From Microcaldota archaeon (lineage in GTDB: Archaea > Micrarchaeota > Micrarchaeia > Micrarchaeales > CABMGC01), in the NCBI GenBank assembly GCA_027365175.1, contig DAHXNY010000005.1, forward strand, positions 1 to 47,596: a stretch of DNA of 47,596 nucleotides. Reading direction: 5' to 3'. Below are positions 1 to 8,207 of this stretch, one piece after another. Made by a program: the position numbers and the translations under genes. The notes beneath the pieces are model-generated. The model did no database searches and was not told the origin of the DNA. It saw only the letters and a list, made by a program, of their open reading frames with translations. Numbering within the stretch: the first letter of the stretch is position 1; every line of letters begins with the position of its first letter.

Positions 1-2
1 CA

Positions 3-530
3 ATAGATGTGGTAAAGTTACTCATGAGGTTCAATATAGGATTCATAATCCCAATGAGGGGCAAACGGTTGAAAAAGAAAAAGGGCGGCTACCGTACCAC
101 TTATCACATGAAAAGTACTTCAAACGGAAAACCTACAAGTCAGTTGGTTAGTGCCGTCAGTGTAATAAAATACAATCGTGGAAAACGTTTCAAACATCAC
201 GGCGCAATGCAGCTTTGCTTCATAATCTACAGAGTGAATTTCAGTCTTCGTCAGATTGCAGAATTCTATCGTAGAAGATTCGGCATCGAATCCAGTTACA
301 AACTCGACAAAGCTATAAGGGCAAGAACCAGTTCACGTAACCCTGCAATAAGGATGTTCTTGTTCAATGTAGCAGTACTTATCCAAAACATCTGGGTGGA
401 GGTAAAATTATTATTCTGCAAACGGGTATGCAAAACGTCTGCACTGATGATAACATTGCATGATTTTGCAAACATACTGGTTTATTGGGTAAGAAGATAT
501 TATGGGGAGAACGTAGGCGTTGGCCCATAA
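3..530 (+). CDS. ISH3-like (IS4 superfamily) transposase, C-terminal part, cut by window edge
   Basis: The reading frame is open to the left edge; the first possible start inside the window is GTG at 9, but upstream codons are also open, so the gene is truncated by the window. Counting from that GTG, the protein carries an exact Y-(2)-R-(3)-E-(6)-K signature (Y87, R90, E94, K101) in FYRRRFGIESSYKLDKAI, which supplies the catalytic glutamate of the DDE triad in IS4-type transposases. The following stretch (RTSSRNPAIRMFLFNVAVL) is typical of the ISH3 family. The two catalytic aspartates would lie outside the window. The element cuts and pastes DNA. Whether this copy is intact cannot be judged. 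Confidence 0.85.
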   Translation: MDVVKLLMRFNIGFIIPMRGKRLKKKKGGYRTTYHMKSTSNGKPTSQLVSAVSVIKYNRGKRFKHHGAMQLCFIIYRVNFSLRQIAEFYRRRFGIESSYKLDKAIRARTSSRNPAIRMFLFNVAVLIQNIWVEVKLLFCKRVCKTSALMITLHDFANILVYWVRRYYGENVGVGP

Positions 531-544
531 AGAACATGTTCTTT
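529..544. terminator. Palindrome over the transposase stop codon
   Basis: A perfect 16-bp palindrome (AAAGAACATGTTCTTT) covers the last two bases of the stop codon and is flanked on both sides by GGCC (522-525 and 546-549). As RNA it would fold into a hairpin just past the transposase. It may act as a terminator or belong to the IS end; the sequence does not decide between these. Confidence 0.4.
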
Positions 545-593
545 TGGCCTTAAGATCAGAGTAACTTCAGTGTGAATACTGCAGTTATAACAT

Positions 594-720
594 AAATGGC
601 TTTGAAACAGAAAGCACCACGTAAAAATTTCTCACACCACAGGACGTACATAGATCGAATGATCCTCAATTTAGTCGACTATAAGCAATAGAATGACGCC
701 CATTATGACCAACTACTGGA
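594..720. repeat. 127-bp repeat, inverted copy at 47470-47596
   Basis: This stretch is identical over 127 bp to the reverse complement of the last 127 bases of the window. The match stops at 720/47470 and, on the other side, runs off the end of the window, so the true repeat may be longer and could include the transposase. The simplest reading is that both ends of the window lie in copies of the same IS in opposite orientation, with 720 near the IS boundary. Confidence 0.9.
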
Positions 721-862
721 ATACGTAAACAAAAAGAAAATGCAATCTGAAAATGAACTAAATCCTAAATTATCTAAAGAGTTTATGACAGGATATCCTG
801 GAATAGCACATTTTATGCTAAGATACTCGGATTCATCGGTAAAACACTTCTCCTTACTATAA
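596..862 (+). pseudogene. Broken small reading frame downstream of transposase
   Basis: An ATG at 596 opens 31 codons (MALKQKAPRKNF...) ending in TAG at 689-691. The same frame then stays open for 56 more codons to TAA at 860, with a protein-like composition (HYDQLLEYVNKKK, FMTGYPGIAHFMLRYSDSS). The first 125 bp lie in the repeat shared with the right edge, including the TAG, so both copies carry the stop. In the right copy the frame ends soon after the repeat boundary. It may be a decayed IS passenger gene or a second transposase fragment; I do not recognise it. It fills most of the gap 531-869. Confidence 0.35.
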
Positions 863-869
863 TATGTTA

Positions 870-2954
870 TCAAGATTTACTTAATGACTTCAAATACCAA
901 AAATCCTCATCTCTTGTTATCTCAGAATTTTTATTCAAATTATCTAAAATCATGTTCCGTTCATAATTATACCTTTCCCCTATCGCCCCTACCTTGCTGA
1001 ACATATAAAATGCATTCTGATGCCAGTCTTTCAATACTTTGTAATATTCTATCCCTTTTAGTAATTTATTTCTCTGATTAACAGGTAACTTATGCATATC
1101 TAATTCGAGGTCTGCATCTATTCTATATAAGAACTCAGGAAAGCTTAAATTTAAGTCATCCAACAGGTTAGCCACATTTTTAAACAGAGCGTATGGTGCA
1201 TGTCCTTTGCAAATATATTCATCTATGAGTATGTATGTGGAATAAGCCCGTCTTAAGTATAGTATCTTGTTTAGATAATCCATATATTTTACAGCTCTTA
1301 TTTTTTTAGATCTATTGACGTATTCCTCAGAAAGTTTTAGATATCTTTTACATAATCTTGACAATTTTAGAGGATTAAATAAACTTACCTCATAAAACGC
1401 ATTTTCATACAGCCTTTTTGTTGTGATGTCCTTTATATTATCTAAATACATGCTGTAAAGAAACCATTTTTCAACACTCCCATACTCTATCTTAACATCT
1501 TTACTGTTCAATTGATATTTTACCTCATTTTTACTTACATGTCGTTTAGAATAAACAATGATCTTATCGGATAATACCTCGTAATAAACATCCATAGTTT
1601 TTATCTTTAACGTTCTCATTTTTCTAAAGTACAACAAAGTTCCCCATTCAAGTTGATCTTTATCCTGCACAATCTTGATGTGATGGGCTTTATTTCCACG
1701 AATAACTACTCCTAAATCTCCATTAACTGTTACGAGATTACCTTTTTTTAGAATCTTTGTTGCTTTAGCCACTCCAACAACACATGGTTTATTAAGTTCT
1801 CTAGATACTATCGCAGCGTGAGAAAGCAACCCACCCTCTTCAGTCACTATACCTCCTGCCAATCTAATTTGGTTAATAAAATCCATATTGGTATATTCTG
1901 CAACCATTATACTGCCTTTTTTAACATCCTCTTCCGGGGAGCTAATTACAGATACGGTACCACTTACAACTCCTGCTGAAGCTGCATAGCCATGTAATAC
2001 ATTTCCCCTTACTGATAAATGACGATGTAACTGAGATCTAGGCATAGATGTTATATCTCTAGATTGTAATATGTGTAGTTCATCGTCTTTCAATGCCCAT
2101 TCTATATCCTGTGGCTTTTTAAACAACGATTCAATATCTTTAAATTTTTGCGATAATGAACGTATCGATGACTCATCTAGAAATGTGCTGATTTCTTCAT
2201 TAGTCTTTACAATTTCGGTTCCATTATATTTATTCATAACAAATTTTATCTTTTGTTTTGCAATAACATCAAAATTAATACTCTTATCATTTAAACTTAA
2301 GATGATTCTTGTTGGTGTTATTCTACCAGATACCAATCCCTCATTCAGGCCTAAAACTGATTCTATTATGATCTTCTTATTACGTGATGTGTCTACAAAT
2401 GCTACTCCGGATATCTCTCCAGGTATAAATTCTTGAAAAACTATCGCAACTCTTAATTTATTTATAGGTACACGGAACCCTTCACAATATTTTATAACGC
2501 TGTACTCAAATGCGGACGCATAGATATCTTTTATGCCAGAAGATATGCCTCTTTTATTTATGTTAATTATACTCTTGAATTGACCTGCAAAGCTTGACGT
2601 TTTTATATCTTCAACTTCAACAGAACTACGTAGAATCAAATGCTTATTTGATAAACCTGATCTTTTGATATATTCGTTTATTTTAAACAACATCGGTTTG
2701 GACAAATCTCCATTCTCTATCATCCTTCTTATCTTTATACACCAACTTCTTTTTGCATCTGTATCTAATTTTTCAAATATCTTTAGCTCATCCTTCAAGG
2801 AATTATGATCTATGAAATAATCAAATGCTTTTGTAGTAAGTATAAATCCTCGCGGTACTTTAAAACCAGCTTTAGCTAGTTTATTCAACGCATACCCTTT
2901 GCCCCCAACTAATGACCGCGGTAAACTTTTCTTATCTGCAATATCAATTATCAT
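870..2954 (-). CDS. PEP-synthase-like phosphotransferase with novel C-terminal domain
   Basis: 694 residues. The N-terminal ~305 residues form a PPDK/PEP-synthase ATP-grasp nucleotide-binding domain (VGGKGYALNKLAKAGFKVPRGF at the start, LILRSSVEVEDIKTSSFAGQ in the middle, IEWALKDDELHILQSRDI at its end). Residues ~320-420 are the swiveling phosphohistidine domain with GGIVTEEGGLLSHAAIVSRE; the catalytic His is near residue 378. The PEP/pyruvate-binding TIM barrel of true PEP synthase is absent. Instead there are ~270 residues rich in Tyr, Lys and Leu that I do not recognise. The order differs from rifampicin phosphotransferase, whose His domain is C-terminal. It probably moves phosphate from ATP via His to an unknown acceptor. 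The gene is far richer in A+T than its neighbours and sits beside IS remnants, which suggests horizontal acquisition. Confidence 0.8.
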   Translation of the reverse strand: MIIDIADKKSLPRSLVGGKGYALNKLAKAGFKVPRGFILTTKAFDYFIDHNSLKDELKIFEKLDTDAKRSWCIKIRRMIENGDLSKPMLFKINEYIKRSGLSNKHLILRSSVEVEDIKTSSFAGQFKSIININKRGISSGIKDIYASAFEYSVIKYCEGFRVPINKLRVAIVFQEFIPGEISGVAFVDTSRNKKIIIESVLGLNEGLVSGRITPTRIILSLNDKSINFDVIAKQKIKFVMNKYNGTEIVKTNEEISTFLDESSIRSLSQKFKDIESLFKKPQDIEWALKDDELHILQSRDITSMPRSQLHRHLSVRGNVLHGYAASAGVVSGTVSVISSPEEDVKKGSIMVAEYTNMDFINQIRLAGGIVTEEGGLLSHAAIVSRELNKPCVVGVAKATKILKKGNLVTVNGDLGVVIRGNKAHHIKIVQDKDQLEWGTLLYFRKMRTLKIKTMDVYYEVLSDKIIVYSKRHVSKNEVKYQLNSKDVKIEYGSVEKWFLYSMYLDNIKDITTKRLYENAFYEVSLFNPLKLSRLCKRYLKLSEEYVNRSKKIRAVKYMDYLNKILYLRRAYSTYILIDEYICKGHAPYALFKNVANLLDDLNLSFPEFLYRIDADLELDMHKLPVNQRNKLLKGIEYYKVLKDWHQNAFYMFSKVGAIGERYNYERNMILDNLNKNSEITRDEDFWYLKSLSKS

Positions 2955-3025
2955 ATGCTTGACCGTTTATCACTAATATCGGATAACACATTATTTTATA
3001 ATCTCCGTGCAAACCTAAATTCTAT

Positions 3026-4204
3026 CTATTCAATAGCGACTACCTTTGCAAGGCCCTTTAGGTAAAGGTACATTGCAGGTGCAGTCTCTATGACAACCTC
3101 CTCTTTGGTGTAAGGGCCGTACTCATTGCCGTTCATGTTCAGAACATTCTTTGTATCTGTAATTATCTTCACACTGCCTTCCTTGAAAGCTACTGCATCC
3201 TTCATCGGGTCGAAGCGCTCCATATTCCTATATGCTGCCATCTTCCGCGCAATCAATCCTGAGCCTCCATGAATGGATCCTGCAAGCCTTATCATGTGCC
3301 CGGTATCATTTGTGACGTTCTTGTCTATCCTGTCGCTCTGAGCCACCGCCTGCTTCTCTATAACAGATTTCCAGAAGTCAGCCTTGTTCTTTATGTAGAC
3401 CATGTCCCAGTTACCATTCCTTATTCCCATCTCTACGAGAGACCTCTTCTCATACAGCTTCCTTGCAATGCTCTTGTCTATTCCCATCTGCTCAAGGCTC
3501 TCCTTTCCATTATTCATTATACTTATGAATTTTCTTGCGACCTTTCCTCTCCACCCTTTCTCCTCAGGCCTGGGGCCAACGAGCTTCCTTATCTTCGAGC
3601 CTCGCACCATCTCCTCCCTGAATATCTGTTCAAAATCTATGCCGTGCCCTGCAATATAATCGCTCACCTCCTTCCTCGCATCAGTATCCAGCTTCATCAC
3701 AACATCGTCCTTCACATGGACGTGGTATCCCCTGTTTCCAGAGAAGTTTACCATTATCTCATTATCAGAGAATCCAAAATCAGGTATCAGGAAATCCTCT
3801 ATCAGTTTGAAGGTCTCCTCCTTTACCTTCTCAAGGCAGTTGCTGCATACCCATGAGCCTCCGTGCACCTTCTGGCAGTCAAGATGCATATCATTCGCGT
3901 CCAGATCAAAGATTAATTCAGAACCTATCCATCCCTTTGCGCTCATCGGCCTTCCTGCAGGGAAGTGGTAGTATGCAGAAGAGCATGAGACGTAAGGCGG
4001 AGCATTTGCAATCATGTACTTTCTGAATTCATCATCGGATTTGAACTGCATGTGCCTGTATGCAATCTTCCTTTCAAGATCCCCTATGCCAAACTCCCTT
4101 TCCTCTATACGGTCTGGGAAGTATGCATTGCTCTTCCTATAAAAGTCAGAGAGGAGCTTAGACAACAGAGACATACCAAGATCTGCGGTGGCCATCAAAT
4201 CCAC
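3026..4204 (-). CDS. priS: DNA primase small (catalytic) subunit PriS
   Basis: 392 residues, in the family range. It makes the RNA/DNA primers for replication with PriL, which is not in this window. The metal-binding DxD is visible as D100/D102 in ELIFDLDAND, the zinc site as C110, H114, C120 and C123, the nucleotide-binding motif SGNRGYH at 155-161, and a RLAGSIHGGSGL motif near residue 305 matching the family RLPGSLHGKTG. A TATA-like TTTTATATA lies ~20-30 bp upstream, so the mRNA has little or no leader. ATG codons at 4204 and 4195 both fit; I kept the first. It is divergent from pth2. Confidence 0.96.
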   Translation of the reverse strand: MDLMATADLGMSLLSKLLSDFYRKSNAYFPDRIEEREFGIGDLERKIAYRHMQFKSDDEFRKYMIANAPPYVSCSSAYYHFPAGRPMSAKGWIGSELIFDLDANDMHLDCQKVHGGSWVCSNCLEKVKEETFKLIEDFLIPDFGFSDNEIMVNFSGNRGYHVHVKDDVVMKLDTDARKEVSDYIAGHGIDFEQIFREEMVRGSKIRKLVGPRPEEKGWRGKVARKFISIMNNGKESLEQMGIDKSIARKLYEKRSLVEMGIRNGNWDMVYIKNKADFWKSVIEKQAVAQSDRIDKNVTNDTGHMIRLAGSIHGGSGLIARKMAAYRNMERFDPMKDAVAFKEGSVKIITDTKNVLNMNGNEYGPYTKEEVVIETAPAMYLYLKGLAKVVAIE

Positions 4205-4273
4205 ATATCATTATCAATATATAAAACAGCAATAATATTAGATAATAAGTAAGAGTCTAAGTAAGAATCTGGA

Positions 4274-4642
4274 ATGAATGATTATATGGTTGAGATAAAA
4301 CAGGCTATAATAATAAGGGCGGACATAGAGATGGGTAAGGGAAAGACAGCGGCCCAGGCAGCCCATGCATCGCTTATGAGCTACTTCGAAGCAGAGAAGA
4401 AGGACAGGAAGATAGCAGAGGAGTGGCTAAAGACAGGAGAGAGGAAGATAGTGCTCAAGGCGAACGATGAGACGGAGCTGAAGAGGCTCTTCGAGGCGTT
4501 CAAGTACAAGGGCGTACCATGTGCGCTTGTATCAGATGCAGGGCTGACACAGCTTCCTCCCGGCACAGTAACTGCTCTTGGCGTAGGCCCGTGGACAAAG
4601 GAGGAGATAGACAAATTCACATCTGCACTGAAGCTGCTTTAG
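4274..4642 (+). CDS. pth2: Peptidyl-tRNA hydrolase, Pth2 type
   Basis: 122 residues, the usual length for the archaeal/eukaryotic Pth2 family, which recycles peptidyl-tRNA released by stalled ribosomes. Family motifs run the whole length: KQAIIIRADIEMGKGKTAAQAAHA near the N-terminus (residues ~8-31), ERKIVLKANDETEL in the middle, and the glycine-rich VSDAGLTQLPPGTVTALGVGP near the end. A second ATG at 4286 would give MVEIKQ and is an equally good start. Confidence 0.96.
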   Translation: MNDYMVEIKQAIIIRADIEMGKGKTAAQAAHASLMSYFEAEKKDRKIAEEWLKTGERKIVLKANDETELKRLFEAFKYKGVPCALVSDAGLTQLPPGTVTALGVGPWTKEEIDKFTSALKLL

Positions 4643-4726
4643 CACGTTGCTATTTGCACAAAACGCTTAAGAACCAGACCAATGCACACTAATCCTTGTA
4701 ATATCAAAGTTTAGCAAGGAGATAGT

Positions 4727-5437
4727 ATGCAATCCGAAAAGCCCGCACACGAAGTTCTAATAGAAAATGCACGTTCAAGGCAGAGGTTCTCTGCGGAAGC
4801 ACATGCAAAAGACTCTGGACGATCAGAGATGGAGAGACTAGCGAGAGAGAGGCTATACGAAGACAGAAGCGCAAGAGCATTAATATTCTCTAAAAAAGAG
4901 AATCATGCAAGGGAGAATGCGCCATGGGCCTTCGAGATCACAGATGCCTTTTCAGCCAGGATAAACTGCGGGGACAGCGGAGCAAAGGTGCACATACATC
5001 TGGAATTCACCCAGTTCGAGACTGTGCGAGGTCCGAAAAAAGTAGATGATTATGCTTCAGGATTGCTGTCAGCTACATTGCATCTGGAAGCAGAGCCAAA
5101 TCTGCCAATGGATGAAATGACCAGATGGACAGAAGAGATGCGCACTTCCATAGTCAGGGATGCGAACGGGTTGGTAAGCAGGCATACTGGCGTGCGAAAA
5201 CCATACTGCCAGAAGGGACTAGTTGTAGAATTCGTAGCACGAATCGGCGTAGAGCACGCAGAGCAGAATGAGGAAGAGACATGGAAAAAGACATACTCTC
5301 CAACTGAAAAAAAGAAGGAGGAGATAAGCCAGTTTCTTGGATTCGTAGAGCGAGCTGTAACAGATTACAATGCCGAAGTTTCGAGGCATTCTGGTCTGCA
5401 GAAAGAAAACGGTCTTTCAGGTCTTGCAAGGGAGTAA
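4727..5437 (+). CDS. Hypothetical soluble protein, lineage-specific
   Basis: 236 residues preceded by a good Shine-Dalgarno (AAGGAGAT, 7 bases from the ATG), so it is a real gene. The N-terminal ~60 residues are highly charged and probably helical (RSEMERLARERLYEDRSARA). The middle (residues ~65-185) alternates hydrophobic and polar residues like a beta-rich domain, and the last ~50 residues are again charged and helical. It has no signal peptide or membrane segment. I do not recognise a family. Codon use matches the housekeeping neighbours, so it is probably resident, not recently acquired. Confidence 0.75.
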   Translation: MQSEKPAHEVLIENARSRQRFSAEAHAKDSGRSEMERLARERLYEDRSARALIFSKKENHARENAPWAFEITDAFSARINCGDSGAKVHIHLEFTQFETVRGPKKVDDYASGLLSATLHLEAEPNLPMDEMTRWTEEMRTSIVRDANGLVSRHTGVRKPYCQKGLVVEFVARIGVEHAEQNEEETWKKTYSPTEKKKEEISQFLGFVERAVTDYNAEVSRHSGLQKENGLSGLARE

Positions 5438-5470
5438 TCAATTCTCTACAACAGCGGCTTCCAAGAAGGG

Positions 5471-5478
5471 TTTAAATA
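5471..5478 (+). promoter_or_regulatory. TATA box for the 5506 small membrane protein
   Basis: TTTAAATA sits 28 bp upstream of the ATG at 5506. With archaeal spacing, transcription would begin within a few bases of the start codon, giving an essentially leaderless mRNA. Confidence 0.6.
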
Positions 5479-5505
5479 CATTAGCTGTAACCTTGTTTCG
5501 GTTAT

Positions 5506-5685
5506 ATGAGCGAAGTTGGAAATGACAATCAGGTAAATTATCAGCAGCCTGCAGCTCAATCAATGCCTCAGCAGAGCCAGGCTCCTATACCTCCTGTACA
5601 CCATCATAAGCTGGCGTTCATCCTGGGCATAATAGTGGTAGTTGTGGTAATTGCAGTAATAGGCGCAATACTGTCGGTATCATAA
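5506..5685 (+). CDS. Small tail-anchored membrane protein, 59 aa
   Basis: The frame reads a Gln/Pro-rich hydrophilic head (MSEVGNDNQVNYQQPAAQSM, PQQSQAPIPP), a short His-rich link (VHHHK), and one very hydrophobic helix (residues ~36-58, rich in Ile and Val) that ends two residues before the stop. This is the layout of a C-terminally anchored protein with its head in the cytoplasm. A clear TATA box at 5471 supports expression. Its function is unknown. It is not part of a neighbouring operon and is separated from rpl1 by ~180 bp. Confidence 0.7.
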   Translation: MSEVGNDNQVNYQQPAAQSMPQQSQAPIPPVHHHKLAFILGIIVVVVVIAVIGAILSVS

Positions 5686-5867
5686 GAGATGCATCATCCG
5701 GACTACAGGACACAAGCCCATTAAGAGTGCAATGCGTATTCGGCCTGCCAAAAGAGGCAGACTGCATACCTGCGCGCCGCGATATCAGAGATAACTTTAT
5801 TAATATTATCATTTAATTCATATTGCTTATTTTCCCGCAGTACTGCAGCTTTGCAGGAGGGATTAAC

Positions 5868-6497
5868 ATGGCAGAAGATTTGGAGAGACTCACTAAGTTC
5901 ATTGAGGAGAATAAAGGAAAGAGGAAGTTCAAGCAGACTGTAGAGCTTGCCATAAACTTCAAAGGAATAGACTTCTCAAAGCAGGACAACAAGATTAACC
6001 TAGAGGTAACGCTGCCTCATGGGAAAGGGAAATCATTGAAGATAGCCGTATTCACGAACGACAACAATGTTGCCAACGAGGCGAAGCAGAACAACATGGA
6101 GGTAATAACCGGCAGTGAGATAGATGCTATAGCAAATGATCCAAAGAGGCTCAATGGCCTTCTTGAGTATGAGCTTATAGCCCAACCCCAGCTCATGCCT
6201 ACTATAGCAAAGAGTTTGGGACAGTTCCTCGGCCCGAGGAACAAGATGCCAAAGCCTCTTATAGGCTCAACCCTGAAGACGATGTCAAACGACCTTACAA
6301 AGAAGATTACGCTTAAGACCAAGGGAAAGAACATTCCGACGGTGCACTGCGTGGTAGGCACTGAGGACATGAATGTCAACGACATACACGAAAACATAAA
6401 GGAGATAGTCAACAGCATAAACAGGAAGCTCGGAGGCAATCACATACGATCCCTATACGTGAAGTTTACCATGAGCGAACCGCTAAGGTTCATATAA
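5868..6497 (+). CDS. rpl1: 50S ribosomal protein L1 (uL1)
   Basis: 209 residues from the ATG at 5868. I prefer this start to upstream ones because GGAGG lies 8 bases before it and the protein then begins MAEDLERLTKFIEENK, as in other archaeal L1 proteins. Family signatures include GQFLGPRNKMPKPL in domain II and LKTKGKNIPTVHCVVGTEDM near the end. L1 forms the mobile L1 stalk of the large subunit at the E site. It is first in an L1-P0-P1 operon. In methanogens L1 represses its own mRNA; whether it does here cannot be told. A TATA-like TTTATTAATA lies near 5791-5800. Confidence 0.97.
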   Translation: MAEDLERLTKFIEENKGKRKFKQTVELAINFKGIDFSKQDNKINLEVTLPHGKGKSLKIAVFTNDNNVANEAKQNNMEVITGSEIDAIANDPKRLNGLLEYELIAQPQLMPTIAKSLGQFLGPRNKMPKPLIGSTLKTMSNDLTKKITLKTKGKNIPTVHCVVGTEDMNVNDIHENIKEIVNSINRKLGGNHIRSLYVKFTMSEPLRFI

Positions 6498-6506
6498 GGT
6501 GTACAT

Positions 6507-7379
6507 ATGATGTTAAAAGCTCAAAAGGTTGAATTTGTCGAGAAGCTCAAGAAAGAGATAAAGACATACAAGACCGTAGGCATACTTCCTATACATGAGG
6601 TTCCAGACAGGCTGACGCAGAAGGCAAAGAACCTGCTCAAGCCTGACACCAAGATAATCGTGTCAAGGAAGAAGCTCATAATGAAGGTTCTTGAGTCAGA
6701 CCCTCAGCTGAAGAGGCTGGCTGAGCACATAGATTCAAACTTCGCACTGATAATGTCGAACAGGAGCCCTGAGGAGCTGAACGAGATAATAAGCTCAAAC
6801 AGGATAAAGCTCAGTGCAAAGCCAAACCAGATCTCTCCTGATGACATAAGCGTAGAGGCGGGGGAGACGACCATAGCTCCGGGCCAGGCAGTTACCGACC
6901 TCAAGACTGCAGGCATAGACGTGCAGATACAGAAGGGGAAGGTAGTCATATCAAAATCAAAGGTACTTGTAAAGAAGGGCACAAAGATAAGCGTGCCTAT
7001 ATCAAAAGCGCTGAAGATGCTTGATATAATGCCATTCGAAGCTGGCACTCAGGTGCGCGCTCTCATAAGCGAAGGCATACTATATCACGGACTTGCGCTC
7101 AAAGTCAACGCTGAATTCCTGAGGAACGAGATATCGAGAAGCTTTGCACAGGCATGCGCGATAGCCTCAACAGCAGGAATGATAACAGAATACAATATAA
7201 AGGAGAACATATCAAAAGCATACATATCTGCTCTGGGCTTAGGTCTGGATGCTAAGGTATACGAGCCGGAGATAGCAGAAAGGCTTCTGGCACAGGCGGT
7301 AAGGGAAGCGATGTCAGTAAATGCGCTTCCTAAGGCAGCTCCTGAAGCAGCTGCTTCAGACACGGAGAAGAAAGAGTGA
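6507..7379 (+). CDS. rpl10: Ribosomal stalk base protein P0 (uL10)
   Basis: 290 residues. The N-terminal ~100 residues are the 23S-rRNA-binding domain, followed by the archaeal/eukaryotic insertion domain (about 105-190) and helical segments (SAYISALGLGL-type region, ~235-270) that dock dimers of P1. The tail is Ala/Glu/Lys-rich but lacks the full conserved acidic motif seen in many P0 proteins. A GGTG Shine-Dalgarno right after the rpl1 stop precedes tandem ATGs at 6507 and 6510. It couples the translational GTPases to the ribosome together with P1 downstream. Confidence 0.96.
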   Translation: MMLKAQKVEFVEKLKKEIKTYKTVGILPIHEVPDRLTQKAKNLLKPDTKIIVSRKKLIMKVLESDPQLKRLAEHIDSNFALIMSNRSPEELNEIISSNRIKLSAKPNQISPDDISVEAGETTIAPGQAVTDLKTAGIDVQIQKGKVVISKSKVLVKKGTKISVPISKALKMLDIMPFEAGTQVRALISEGILYHGLALKVNAEFLRNEISRSFAQACAIASTAGMITEYNIKENISKAYISALGLGLDAKVYEPEIAERLLAQAVREAMSVNALPKAAPEAAASDTEKKE

Positions 7380-7405
7380 TACTAACTAGATAAAGGTGTA
7401 AAAGA

Positions 7406-7705
7406 ATGGAATACATATACGCTGCGTTATTGCTTGATGCGGCAGGAAAGGAAATAGACGAAAAGAGCTTAGAAGAGGTAGTGAAGGCAGCAGGACTCAG
7501 CCCTGACGAAGCCATGGCAAAGTCAGTCGCAAAGTCGCTGAAGGGAGTGAACATAAAGGATGTTATAAAGAACGCACAGAGCGTTCAGGCAGCAGCTCCA
7601 GCAGCTGCAGCGGCTCCGGCGGCGGCAAAGAAGGAAGAGAAACCTGCAGAAGAACATATGAGCGAAGAGCAGGCAGCAGGAGGACTCGCAAGTCTGTTTG
7701 GCTGA
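7406..7705 (+). CDS. rpl12: Ribosomal stalk protein P1 (archaeal L12)
   Basis: 99 residues with the expected three parts: a helical N-terminal dimerisation domain (MEYIYAALLLDAAGKEIDE), an Ala/Pro hinge (~residues 61-75), and a charged tail ending in GGLASLFG, the motif that contacts elongation factors. GGTG lies 7 bases upstream of the ATG. It is last in the L1-P0-P1 operon; L11, often first in such operons, is missing here. A weak GCAG...CTGC hairpin follows the stop. Confidence 0.96.
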   Translation: MEYIYAALLLDAAGKEIDEKSLEEVVKAAGLSPDEAMAKSVAKSLKGVNIKDVIKNAQSVQAAAPAAAAAPAAAKKEEKPAEEHMSEEQAAGGLASLFG

Positions 7706-7762
7706 TTGCAGTTTAATCTGCTATCAGACAATATACCTGTGGAGCTCTTGAAAGCGCATACA

Positions 7763-7771
7763 CTATTTAAG
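7763..7771 (+). promoter_or_regulatory. TATA box for the ferredoxin gene
   Basis: CTATTTAAG, about 40 bp before the ATG at 7809. Between them are AACTATC (7791-7797) near the expected transcription start and GGTG at 7799-7802, seven bases from the ATG, which decides that start. Confidence 0.6.
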
Positions 7772-7808
7772 CGTTTTCCAGCAAATGTCTAACTATCGGT
7801 GTGTCTAA

Positions 7809-8165
7809 ATGCAAGTATACGTAGAAAAACCAAAATGTACCGGATGCCACCACTGCTTTGATGTGTGCCCGGTTGCAGTATTCGAGATGAAGGACAGGCA
7901 AAGCCCTGACGTTAACAACGATGTTGCACCAGCAGAGGAGCAGTGGAAGGGCCAGACGCTCCCTGATGTAAAGGCAAAATGGGAGAATGTACAGGACGGC
8001 CACAAGCACTTCGCTCAGGCGAGCGACGGCACGAGTGGAGGAATCTCCGTTGCAGTGCAGGGTCCTGCATGCATCCTGTGCCAGGCATGCCTGGTAGAGT
8101 GCGAAGGCGAGTGCATAGTCATAACCGACGACACAAACAACGTCTACAGGTCAATATACAAGTAA
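7809..8165 (+). CDS. Ferredoxin with two [4Fe-4S] cluster motifs
   Basis: 118 residues. The first cluster motif is CTGCHHCFDVCP (residues ~10-21), the classical C-x2-C-x2-C-x3-CP. The second, CILCQACLVEC, has the same spacing but Glu replaces the usual Pro, followed by an extra Cys (EGEC). About 60 residues, rich in charged residues, separate the motifs, far more than in simple 2[4Fe-4S] ferredoxins; archaeal zinc-type ferredoxins also have extensions, but I cannot confirm a zinc site. It likely carries electrons for 2-oxoacid oxidoreductases or similar enzymes. It is a single-gene transcript with its own promoter and a downstream hairpin. Confidence 0.88.
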   Translation: MQVYVEKPKCTGCHHCFDVCPVAVFEMKDRQSPDVNNDVAPAEEQWKGQTLPDVKAKWENVQDGHKHFAQASDGTSGGISVAVQGPACILCQACLVECEGECIVITDDTNNVYRSIYK

Positions 8166-8189
8166 ACATTCAAGGAATCCAGGAAGCAG

Positions 8190-8207
8190 CCCTGCTTATC
8201 CGCAGGG
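8190..8207. terminator. Stem-loop between convergent genes
   Basis: CCCTGC (8190-8195) and GCAGGG (8202-8207) form a perfect 6-bp stem with a 6-base loop, between the ferredoxin stop and the end of the convergent methyltransferase gene. The plus strand is T-rich downstream. It could end transcription from both sides. Confidence 0.5.

Noticed and set aside
5686-5867. A gene or riboswitch between the small membrane protein and rpl1
   Set aside because: I find no plausible start with ribosome site and no recognisable riboswitch core; the stretch looks like the rpl1 promoter and leader.
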